Origin: Pontiellaceae bacterium B12227
Lineage (GTDB): Bacteria > Verrucomicrobiota > Kiritimatiellia > Kiritimatiellales > Pontiellaceae
DNA length: 64,000 bases
Direction of reading: 5' to 3'
Assembly: GCA_029432775.1 (NCBI GenBank)
Contig: JAROAZ010000013.1
Location: 91,025 to 155,024, forward strand
The position numbers and the translations under genes are program-made. Of the stretch, positions 45,774 to 58,920 are shown piece by piece (the stretch's first letter is position 1; each line of letters begins with the position of its first letter). The notes below the pieces were generated by a model. It was not told the DNA's origin. It searched no databases and was given only the letters and a program-made list of their open reading frames with translations.

Positions 45774-48700
45774 CTATTCGACCCGGAGACGGATAAACTG
45801 TTCCGGAAGTTCTTCCGTGGAGACCCGGTTGGTGACCGAATCCATTTCGGCATCGATGGCACCGAAACCTGCACCGACTACCCCGTTGGAGTTCCAAAGA
45901 TTGGAAATCAGGTTCGTTGTAGCCTCGACCGTGTAAACCAATCCACGCGCCTGATAATCGTTGCGGCGGCGATATACATAGGAGGCTGAGCCTCCACCCA
46001 TATTTTCTCCAAACATTGGAAGAACCTTTTCAGCATCATTAAGATCCGGATTTCCGCCAAGGGCATATTCCGTCCAATTATTCAGGCCGTCCGGCTCGAG
46101 ATCGGCCGATTCCCAGGCATCGAATCCACTCAGTTCATGCTCTGCCAACCAATCCATGTAATAGGTATCGTTGACATCCGCCGCATGTACATTCAGCACC
46201 CGAACCACGCCTCCCTGAATGTCGGTTGCAATCTGGTTATTGGAAATCGCAACCGTTTCGCCGGTCACAAAGTCCCAGGCATAGCGCAGGCCGAGCGAGG
46301 GGTTGATCTCCACAGCGACCGGCCCATCGTCTATTTCAAAATAGTCCGTTCCGACCAGATAGAGCAAGTATCCACCCTCATGCGGGAAAGCGCTGATAAA
46401 CGCATCCCCGGTGCGGAAGGGCTGCTGCTGTGCAGCGGCGGAAAAGGTATTCGTCAGTTCAGCCGGATCGTTATAAACCAAATCGGCACCGAGATAAACT
46501 TCGCCATCGGTGCGGATCAGTTCATAGCGATTCGTATCCCCATGGTCCGGTACCGGATAAGGAACAACGGGCACGAGGCCGAACGGCGTTTTAAAGTTCT
46601 GAACCTTATTGTACGGTACGCCGGCGAGGTGGTTGTAGATATTTCCTTCCGGCAGGTGTTCCAACGCGGCTTGCTGGCCGAGTACCCCCGGCCCCGTGGC
46701 AGAAAAATTATCATTGGTCTCTACGCCGACCGCATGAGTAGACAGGTTCTGCAAGTTGGAACTCGAATAGCCCTGGAAGACGCCTTTACGCAGATATTCA
46801 AAAAAGACGCCCTCCGCCTTGAGCCCCCACGGCTTGCTACTCGTGATTTTTTCCATCTGATTAAAGGCGTCCACCCCTGATTCAAAGTGGAAATAGCGCC
46901 CACCCATCGCGGCCACCATCATGTTGTTTCGGGTCAGCAGTTCCGGCGGCAGCATACCGGGAATCAGGTGTTTGCCCTGATGAAACCACATCCAGTCCTG
47001 GGTCGACACGCCCCAGCCCTCGGTCAGCCCGGCGGTTTCAAGACCCAACAGGCTCAGATAGTCCACATAGGCCCCGTTCTTATTGCTGCGCACGATGGGA
47101 ATGATGGTTCTTTTTAGTTCCGGGGCGAGCCACTGATTGATCACTTGATCCACCTGCATATAACTTTTCCAACCCAGCCCGTTTTCCTGAATAATCAGCA
47201 TTTTTCCGTATTCCCGGCAGAGCTCCGCCGTTGCCAGCACAAAGGGGGAAAACTGCGTCTGCCAAATACCGGCCGGATGATCCAACGCAGAATTTTCGCT
47301 GGTGGAAAATCCAAAGCACATGTTGGACGCCGTATTCAGCACCCATTCTATTTCGTTGGTGGTCAACCGCGGGCTGCAGCCAGAAGAAATATCAAAGGTA
47401 AAGGGGATCCCATCCGTTTCGAGCCAGGTGGTCAGTTCCACGAGTTCGGCATTCGACATCTGCCCTTCATCCACCGTATTGACCGGAAACTCCATGATCA
47501 CTTTTACATGCGGTGCCAGCAGCATAAATGCCGCGGCGATATCCGCATGTTCCTGCATTAGGTCGCGATACTGCGGCTTTGCATTGGCACGAATGAAGAC
47601 CACATACGGTTCCGGGGTCGCCGGCACCTCTTGCGACCGGTCCCAGACCGCAGTCGCCAGATTAGCCAGAATCGTCGTGGAGGTATCCACCTCCGGAAGC
47701 AGCGGATGATTTTCACTCTCGAACACCGTTGTTGGAATTGAATAGTAGGCGCTCTCCCGGGTTCCCACCGAGCCGGCGTAAAGCATGGTGCTGTCCTCAC
47801 CGAGCGCCACACACAGTGGCATGCGGAATTCCGAATCCCGTTTCACGCGTTCCGTCAACCCGCCTGATCCAAGACCAAGAACCGACATGGTATTTCCATT
47901 GATATCTGGATTGAAACACAACACATCCAGCCCCGCTGCCGGAAGAAAATCATCGATGAGGGTCATGCCCGAACTAGTCAGTAGCTTGGAGTTCGTCCAG
48001 AGCGCGGACAGGGATCCTCCACTGTATTCCAGCGCACGGGTTTCTTTCCCGCCGGATCCGCTGACCACCAATATCTCTTTTGTTGTATCCCCGTCGATAT
48101 CGACCAAAAAGAGGTCACCTTTCTGCCAGGTTCCATCCACCCGGGTGGATGCCAGCAGAGCGCCGTCCGCAGAGTAGACCTGCAGATGACGGTCGATATG
48201 CAACGCCACAAAATCGTCTTGTCCGTCGCCGGTCACATCGCCGGCCTTGACCGCCTGCGGCCAACGGTCGTCGGTGGAAAATGCGCGGGTCTGCAGCAGA
48301 TTCAGGCTATTGTCGAAGAAGTGTATTTGGTTGTCGTACGATGCCGCGCAGATCCGCGTTTCGCCATTGGTCGTTGTCAGCACGTCCGCGGAAACGAAGG
48401 GCGAACCGTTGGAATAGGAGCCCAGCACGCCGCCTGCTTCCGAAAGGAGATAGAGCATGCCGTCACGATCGTGTGACGCAACAAGCACCTCCGTTCCGGC
48501 CGATGCGCCGTTAAACTCGGCACTGATGATGACCGATGGATGCCCCTTGGAATCGAAGGCCCACTCCGTTGAGCCATTCTCATCCAGCGAATAAATATGT
48601 TGATCCTGACATCCGAGATAAACTCCATCGTCCTCCCGTGGCGCAACCATCCAGACCGGGGAAGGTGCTTCATGACGATACCATGTACCGACCCATGGCG

Positions 48701-49430
48701 TCTGAACAACGATGTCGTCGTAGACCATGCCCTCCCAGGCTTTCGACCCATCTCCCGCAAAATGGATTTCAGCGAGATTTGCCGCCGCCCCGTCTTTGAA
48801 GGCGATTCCATTGGTGAGCGCGGTTCCGTTCCATTCAATATCCATCGAAGCGGCTCCCAGCGTTAGCAGGAGCGTTCCGTTTTTGGACGGGTTGTACTCG
48901 TTGTACTGTTGCACCTGCAGAAGGTTGGTACCTAAATAATGGACCGTATCGGATGCATCGCGATAACCCACGGCCCGGTATCCCTGATTCGTACTGACGT
49001 CATCGCCGCTCAGTATGACTTCAAAGACCCCCCGCCCGCTGGAGTCGAGTCCGATGATGCTGTTTTCCGGAGCATTTCCGGCCTTGTTGCGCAGGTAGGC
49101 ATCGAGCGACACCGTGGTTCCCTCCAGCACAGCAATCTCGGAAAATGTTGCCGTCGCATCATACGCTCCGGTGGCCAGCATCAACGCGTTGGCATCACTC
49201 GTTGCATTCGTGATCACCGCCGCATAGTTAGCAACGGATCCGCCATCGGCACCGAGGCTCCACGTTCCGGTGACCGTACCGGCATTCAGATTGCTAACCG
49301 TCAAACTTCCAGCCGTCGCATCGGTTGCCACGGAGCCCTCAAAATCGGCATCAAAAACGGAACAGGGAACGGCCGCCTGCGCCACGAATGCAGTCAGTCC
49401 CGCCAGTGCCAACAGTAACGATTTTTTCAT
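45774..49430 (-). CDS. Large secreted beta-propeller protein, putative glycoside hydrolase
   Basis: The 1218-residue protein starts with a signal peptide (MKKSLLLALAGLTAFVAQA). Module B covers about residues 22-225. A beta-propeller-like region follows at about 230-590 (GVYLGCQDQHIYSLDENGS, VKAGDVTGDGQDDFVALH). A possible barrel lies at about 610-1010 (HVKVIMEFPVNTVDEG, IPFTFDISSGCSP, KMLIIQENGLGW). A Ca-type linker (DLEPDGLNNWTEYALGGNP) and the shared tail end the chain. The layout parallels the neighbour at 41068-45660. A GH150-like carrageenase is one possibility, unproven. Palindromes lie at 45892 (exact) and 46007 (near). Confidence 0.6.
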   Translation of the reverse strand: MKKSLLLALAGLTAFVAQAAVPCSVFDADFEGSVATDATAGSLTVSNLNAGTVTGTWSLGADGGSVANYAAVITNATSDANALMLATGAYDATATFSEIAVLEGTTVSLDAYLRNKAGNAPENSIIGLDSSGRGVFEVILSGDDVSTNQGYRAVGYRDASDTVHYLGTNLLQVQQYNEYNPSKNGTLLLTLGAASMDIEWNGTALTNGIAFKDGAAANLAEIHFAGDGSKAWEGMVYDDIVVQTPWVGTWYRHEAPSPVWMVAPREDDGVYLGCQDQHIYSLDENGSTEWAFDSKGHPSVIISAEFNGASAGTEVLVASHDRDGMLYLLSEAGGVLGSYSNGSPFVSADVLTTTNGETRICAASYDNQIHFFDNSLNLLQTRAFSTDDRWPQAVKAGDVTGDGQDDFVALHIDRHLQVYSADGALLASTRVDGTWQKGDLFLVDIDGDTTKEILVVSGSGGKETRALEYSGGSLSALWTNSKLLTSSGMTLIDDFLPAAGLDVLCFNPDINGNTMSVLGLGSGGLTERVKRDSEFRMPLCVALGEDSTMLYAGSVGTRESAYYSIPTTVFESENHPLLPEVDTSTTILANLATAVWDRSQEVPATPEPYVVFIRANAKPQYRDLMQEHADIAAAFMLLAPHVKVIMEFPVNTVDEGQMSNAELVELTTWLETDGIPFTFDISSGCSPRLTTNEIEWVLNTASNMCFGFSTSENSALDHPAGIWQTQFSPFVLATAELCREYGKMLIIQENGLGWKSYMQVDQVINQWLAPELKRTIIPIVRSNKNGAYVDYLSLLGLETAGLTEGWGVSTQDWMWFHQGKHLIPGMLPPELLTRNNMMVAAMGGRYFHFESGVDAFNQMEKITSSKPWGLKAEGVFFEYLRKGVFQGYSSSNLQNLSTHAVGVETNDNFSATGPGVLGQQAALEHLPEGNIYNHLAGVPYNKVQNFKTPFGLVPVVPYPVPDHGDTNRYELIRTDGEVYLGADLVYNDPAELTNTFSAAAQQQPFRTGDAFISAFPHEGGYLLYLVGTDYFEIDDGPVAVEINPSLGLRYAWDFVTGETVAISNNQIATDIQGGVVRVLNVHAADVNDTYYMDWLAEHELSGFDAWESADLEPDGLNNWTEYALGGNPDLNDAEKVLPMFGENMGGGSASYVYRRRNDYQARGLVYTVEATTNLISNLWNSNGVVGAGFGAIDAEMDSVTNRVSTEELPEQFIRLRVE
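45892..45906. repeat. 15-bp palindrome copy in a C-terminal tail
   Basis: TTCCAAAGATTGGAA is read on the minus strand as SNLWN, the third tail copy at an equivalent position. Confidence 0.8.
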
Positions 49431-49563
49431 TTTTGTCTCACTTCTATTTCTATATCAGCCATCAACACGAGACACTATTTCCGGACGAATCAACACGTCC
49501 TTATACCGAAAAATCCCGGTTGCGTAAAAATGCAACCGGGATGCTTTACGAATCGGGGGCCGG

Positions 49564-51285
49564 TTAGTCTTCGACCGTCAACCGGATAAACGTTTGGGGA
49601 TCGGTCGTCGGCACCGAATTCGTTACCTGATCGTATGATCCGCCGGTGACATTGGTTCCGGTCACCGTGTAGCCCATGTTGGTCCAGGTGCCGATGACCA
49701 GATTGTCCGTCAGCTCCAGGTAGTAGGTCAACGAGGGATCGTCCGCACGCATGTTATGGATATACTGCATCGTTCCTCCGGCAACTTCCGTGGTCGGAAC
49801 ATTATCACCAAGAACCCCGTCCTTCGGGTTTCCATCCAGGGCATACTCCATCAGGTTGTCCCATCCGTCGTCATCATAATCATAATCCGGATCCGCATCG
49901 GGGCTGCCCGATAGCCCAACGCCCGAAATCCAGGCGGAATAACCTTCCAGTGGTGGCGCTGTATAGATGACTTCCATATTGTCATACACCAAGCCCTCCC
50001 AGCCGCTCGCACTATCTGCCACAAAGCGGATTTTTGCAAGGTCTTCGGCCGCGGCATCCTTAAAAGCGACACCATTGGTTAGGGTACCTCCATCCCACGC
50101 AATAGACATCGAATCGACACCCAGCGTGAGCTGGAGTCTTCTGTTTTTACTTGGGTTATACTCACTGTTCTGCTGAACCTGCAGGAGATTGGATCCCACG
50201 TAATGGTTCGTGCCCGCCGCATCACTGAAGCCCACGGCCCGGTATGAGGGATCCGGAGTAGTGTCATAACCGTTCACTACAATCTCAAAGACTTCCCTGT
50301 CGGAAGAGTCTAAACCAACAATTCGGTTAAGCGGAGCATCATTGGCCTTATTTCGGAAATAAACATCCATCGACACGGTGGTGGTACCGTCCAGCGCCAC
50401 AGCACTGGAAAAAGCGGCTGTTGCATCATAATCATCGGTGGCCAGCATGAGCGCCTTGGCGGTACCGGTCGCATTCGTGATCACCGCCGGATAGTTTCCG
50501 GAACCTCCTTTGGTGTCATCGATGACCCACGATCCCCCGATTGTACCGTTATTCAGGTTACTGCTCGTCAGGTTGTCTGCCGAGGTGAAATCGGTTGCCA
50601 TGGACCCCTCGAAATCGGCAGTAAAGACAGTAACCGGATCCGGCGTAGCGACCGGGAAGGTATCGAGGAAGGCAATGTTGTCGACCACGCCATTCACTCC
50701 GTCATTCGAGGCATCAATCCCCTGAATGTTAAAGGTTGCGTTCGCGCCACCGGGTGGCAACGTGTAGTTTGCAAGCAAAGAGCGCAGGTTTACCACAAAA
50801 TCGGGATAATTATATGCCCCTGCACCGCCTGAAAAACCGGGGGCATCCAACGTGACCAGCACCGTATTGTTCGAGATGCCCGCCAAATCTCCGTAGGCAT
50901 ACGACACCTCAAGTTTTTGCGGACCGGTATCCCAAATGGCTTTATAATCGAACACCAACGTAGCCAAATGCAGATCCTGTTCAGAGTGATTGTAAATTCT
51001 AACTGCCACAGGACTTCCACCTTCAGCTGTTTTATAACCGACCGCTGAGTTTGTGTCTGCTCCGATGTGGCCGCCATCATCCGTATTATCCGGGCCGAAC
51101 CAGCCATCACTGGATCCCCGGCTTGTTTCCACGCCATCCGGAAGTACGCTAAAAATCTCCCCGGAGATATTGAGGGTTTCATTGGTCGGAGTTGCTGTGC
51201 TGTTTCCGTCCCAACTGACCAAAATCTCCGCAGACACCGCACCTGCCATCAAAAATGCCGCTGCCATCATCATCCATTTTTTCAT
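49564..51285 (-). CDS. Secreted modular protein (modules A, B and tail-like end)
   Basis: The 573-residue protein has a signal peptide (MKKWMMMAAAFLMAGAVSA). Module A covers about residues 20-215 (DGWFGPDNTDDGG ... GVNGVVDNIAF). Module B covers about 218-430 (FTADFEGSMATD ... WEGLVYDNMEV). A DYDYDDDGWDNLMEYALDGNP linker and a diverged tail end it. No catalytic domain is recognisable. A glycan-binding or surface role is inferred. Module A is paralogous to the neighbouring PEP-CTERM protein, and both start with near-identical signal peptides. Confidence 0.65.
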   Translation of the reverse strand: MKKWMMMAAAFLMAGAVSAEILVSWDGNSTATPTNETLNISGEIFSVLPDGVETSRGSSDGWFGPDNTDDGGHIGADTNSAVGYKTAEGGSPVAVRIYNHSEQDLHLATLVFDYKAIWDTGPQKLEVSYAYGDLAGISNNTVLVTLDAPGFSGGAGAYNYPDFVVNLRSLLANYTLPPGGANATFNIQGIDASNDGVNGVVDNIAFLDTFPVATPDPVTVFTADFEGSMATDFTSADNLTSSNLNNGTIGGSWVIDDTKGGSGNYPAVITNATGTAKALMLATDDYDATAAFSSAVALDGTTTVSMDVYFRNKANDAPLNRIVGLDSSDREVFEIVVNGYDTTPDPSYRAVGFSDAAGTNHYVGSNLLQVQQNSEYNPSKNRRLQLTLGVDSMSIAWDGGTLTNGVAFKDAAAEDLAKIRFVADSASGWEGLVYDNMEVIYTAPPLEGYSAWISGVGLSGSPDADPDYDYDDDGWDNLMEYALDGNPKDGVLGDNVPTTEVAGGTMQYIHNMRADDPSLTYYLELTDNLVIGTWTNMGYTVTGTNVTGGSYDQVTNSVPTTDPQTFIRLTVED

Positions 51286-51356
51286 TATTTTCTCCTGTTA
51301 CTTCTTTATGCCTACTAGACCATTTTCCGGCCTGATCGTTCATCTTTTATTGTGCC

Positions 51357-52049
51357 CTACATGCAGAATCGACGACGAACAAATAGGATTCCAGCGGAAA
51401 ATGAGCAAAGCAATCCAAGCGTCGCCGGTTCAGGAATCACCGTTCCGGTAAAGGCGATGTTATCGACGATTCCATTAACGCCCCCATCACTCGCATCGAC
51501 ACCTTCAATGCCGAAAGTCGCGCTCTGTCCATCCGCCAAGGTGTAATCCGTAAGCGCAGACTGCAAATCCACGGCATAGTCAGGGTAGTCCAGCGCCGCA
51601 GAACCTCCAGAGAATCCCGGTGCGGCAATCGTAGCAAGCAAAGTACCTTCGGTTTCTTCCAGCGCGCCGTAGTCATATTTCAACAAGACGGTCTGCGGAC
51701 CCGTAGCCCAAATGGATAGATAATCAAACAATAACGAGGAAAGCTCCAAGTCATCCCCCGAGTTGTTTGTAATTTTCACAGCTATCCGTGAGCCATTACC
51801 GTTTATCTTGTACCCAACCGTGTCGTTAGTGGATGCCCCGAAAACCCCGCCACCAGCCACGCTATCTGGACCATACCAGCCATCATTCGATGAGCGGCTA
51901 GTGTCTTTGCTGGGGCTAAAAAAGGTCCCGCTCACGCCCAATGTTCCATTCACAGGAGTGTCAGATCCAGCTCCATCCCACCCGACCAACAGTTCCGCAG
52001 ACACCGCGCCTGCCATCAAACAAGCCGCTGCTATCATCCAATTTTTCAT
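51357..52049 (-). CDS. PEP-CTERM sorted protein with module A
   Basis: The 230-residue protein has a signal peptide (MKNWMIAAACLMAGAVSAE) and one module A (DGWYGPDSVAGGG ... GIVDNIAFTG). It ends in a PEP-CTERM sorting signal: PEPATLGLL, a hydrophobic stretch and the terminal RRRF. Exosortase would cleave and anchor it; the enzyme at 24907-25881 is the likely partner. It is the only protein in the locus with this signal. Confidence 0.85.
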   Translation of the reverse strand: MKNWMIAAACLMAGAVSAELLVGWDGAGSDTPVNGTLGVSGTFFSPSKDTSRSSNDGWYGPDSVAGGGVFGASTNDTVGYKINGNGSRIAVKITNNSGDDLELSSLLFDYLSIWATGPQTVLLKYDYGALEETEGTLLATIAAPGFSGGSAALDYPDYAVDLQSALTDYTLADGQSATFGIEGVDASDGGVNGIVDNIAFTGTVIPEPATLGLLCSFSAGILFVRRRFCM

Positions 52050-52147
52050 TATTTTCTCCTATTCACTTTTAAAAAGGGATCGATCGGTCGCCGAACCCTG
52101 TTTTCAATCTACGCTCTATTTCTATCAATTCCTTTTCCCGCCCGTCT

Positions 52148-52167
52148 ACTGGTCACCTCTACAGGTA
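52148..52167. promoter_or_regulatory. Candidate regulatory motif, locus copy 4
   Basis: ACTGGTCACCTCTACAGGTA lies 99 bp upstream of the PEP-CTERM gene. It reads as a direct repeat ACTGGT-N7-ACAGGT with a 13-bp period. Confidence 0.45.
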
Positions 52168-52180
52168 GGAAAATCCTGCG

Positions 52181-57747
<5,567 letters not shown>

Positions 57748-57841
57748 ATCCGATTTTCCTTTTGCTCGTTGGGAACAGAAAAACCCGTCCCCTTCCATGT
57801 GAACAAGTGGAAAATATATCGAAGAACACCTTTTATAGTCT

Positions 57842-57861
57842 ACTGGTGACCTGAACAGGTA
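57842..57861. promoter_or_regulatory. Candidate regulatory motif, locus copy 5
   Basis: ACTGGTGACCTGAACAGGTA lies 95 bp upstream of the GH95 start. It shows ACTGGT-N7-ACAGGT like the site at 52148. Confidence 0.45.
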
Positions 57862-57865
57862 ATGT

Positions 57866-57905
57866 GGAGAAAGTCGAAGATCCAAAGTCGACAGGTCTAA
57901 GATCA
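57866..57905. repeat. AAAGTCGA word repeat
   Basis: Direct words AAGTCGAAG, AAAGTCGA and GGTCTAAG stand between the GH95 gene and the response regulator. The inverted mate is at 58141-58182. Confidence 0.55.
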
Positions 57906-58140
57906 GGAACAGGGAGAAACCCGCGCCGAACGACGGGCTCAGCGAGGAATGTTAACCTCTCACCCATTACCCCATGTCCCATCTACGGGAAACGTTGTCC
58001 CTCGTGCCTCGGGTGAAACGTTATCTACACCTGAGCTTCCATATGGTGTAGCACCGCGTCACTGGAGCGAAGCGGAGGAAAGCGGTTCTCGAACCATACA
58101 GTATCTCTTCCCGAAAACGGGCCGTGAACAAAAAAAAAGG
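57906..58140. other. Gap without a recognisable gene
   Basis: No coding sequence is supported here. A small hairpin (CTACACC/GGTGTAG, about 58012-58037) and the flanking AAAGTC word repeats are the only structures I see. Confidence 0.5.
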
Positions 58141-58182
58141 CCCTTCGACTTTGAGACTTTCGACCTTCCGACTTTAAGACCG
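58141..58182. repeat. Inverted AAAGTC word repeat after the response regulator
   Basis: CTTCGACTTTGAGACTTTCGACC words lie just beyond the response regulator stop. With 58842-58903 they bracket that gene in inverted orientation. Confidence 0.55.
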
Positions 58183-58189
58183 ATTGCCC

Positions 58190-58828
58190 TTATTCAATAA
58201 TACCCGAGCGAATAGCTTTCGCGACCGCACTGGTTTGGGAAGGGACCTGCAGCTTTTCATAGATGTTTGAAAGATGGAACCGCGTAGTCCGGACTGTAAT
58301 ATCCAGATTGCTTGCAATTTCCTTGGCCGACAGATCCCTGGCCAACAGGCCTAGCACTTCGGTTTCCCGGTCCGACAGGTTAAACTCCCCGACCGGTGCC
58401 GGCGTCCGTATTTCTTCGAGAACAATCCGCGCCACCGCCGGACTCAGGACGGACTGCCCCATGAACACATCCTGGATGCCCTTGATAATTTCCGCCTCCG
58501 TGGCGTTCTTCAGCAAATAGCCGGCGGCTCCGGCCTCCAGCGCCTCGAGCACTTTTTCCTTCTCATTGAAGATCGTTAAAACCATCACGGTGATATCGGG
58601 GGCAAGAACGTTCAGCTTTTTAATCCCCTCTACCCCGCTCATTTCCGGCAGCCCCAGGTCCATCAGAACCAAATCCGGATGTTCCTCGCTTTCGAGTGCT
58701 TCCAGAAATGGTATGCAGGAAGGAAAGACCTGCGCACAGGTAATCTGATCCTGTCGATCCAACATGCGTTGCAATGAGCGGCGATAGACACTTTCGTCCT
58801 CAACAATCCAAATCGTGATCGGTATCAT
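58190..58828 (-). CDS. NarL/LuxR-type response regulator
   Basis: This 212-residue transcription regulator has a receiver domain with phospho-acceptor Asp57 (LVLMDLGLPEMSG) and the acidic pair EDE at 10-12. A C-terminal LuxR-type helix-turn-helix follows (LSDRETEVLGLLARDLSAKEIASNLDI). It is the cognate partner of the sensor kinase encoded 92 bp upstream. It plausibly controls the polysaccharide locus, since a shared motif lies before several locus genes and before the kinase. Confidence 0.92.
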   Translation of the reverse strand: MIPITIWIVEDESVYRRSLQRMLDRQDQITCAQVFPSCIPFLEALESEEHPDLVLMDLGLPEMSGVEGIKKLNVLAPDITVMVLTIFNEKEKVLEALEAGAAGYLLKNATEAEIIKGIQDVFMGQSVLSPAVARIVLEEIRTPAPVGEFNLSDRETEVLGLLARDLSAKEIASNLDITVRTTRFHLSNIYEKLQVPSQTSAVAKAIRSGIIE

Positions 58829-58841
58829 AGTTCATTCCTTT

Positions 58842-58903
58842 GTCTAAAGTCTCTTGGTCAAAGGTCCAAAGTCAGAGGCCTAGGACCTTCCGACTTTCGA
58901 CTG
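58842..58903. repeat. AAAGTC word inverted repeat between kinase and regulator
   Basis: Words GTCTAAAGTC, GGTCAAAGGTCC and AAAGTC face GGACCTTCCGACTTTCGAC across a short centre. They lie in the kinase-regulator gap. Confidence 0.6.
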
Positions 58904-58920
58904 GGGCATCGCCCCATTTC

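Noticed and set aside
37286..46021. Palindromes in the three C-terminal tails as independent insertions
   Set aside because: They sit at the same SNxWN codons of homologous tails, so descent from one ancestral copy is simpler, although the variable centres are noted.
41068..49430. Firm naming of the two large proteins as lambda-carrageenases
   Set aside because: The domain order is suggestive only. I cannot see diagnostic GH150 residues without an alignment.
51311..51335. A sixth regulatory motif upstream of the 49564-51285 gene (CTACTAGACC)
   Set aside because: Only the first few bases agree with the locus motif.
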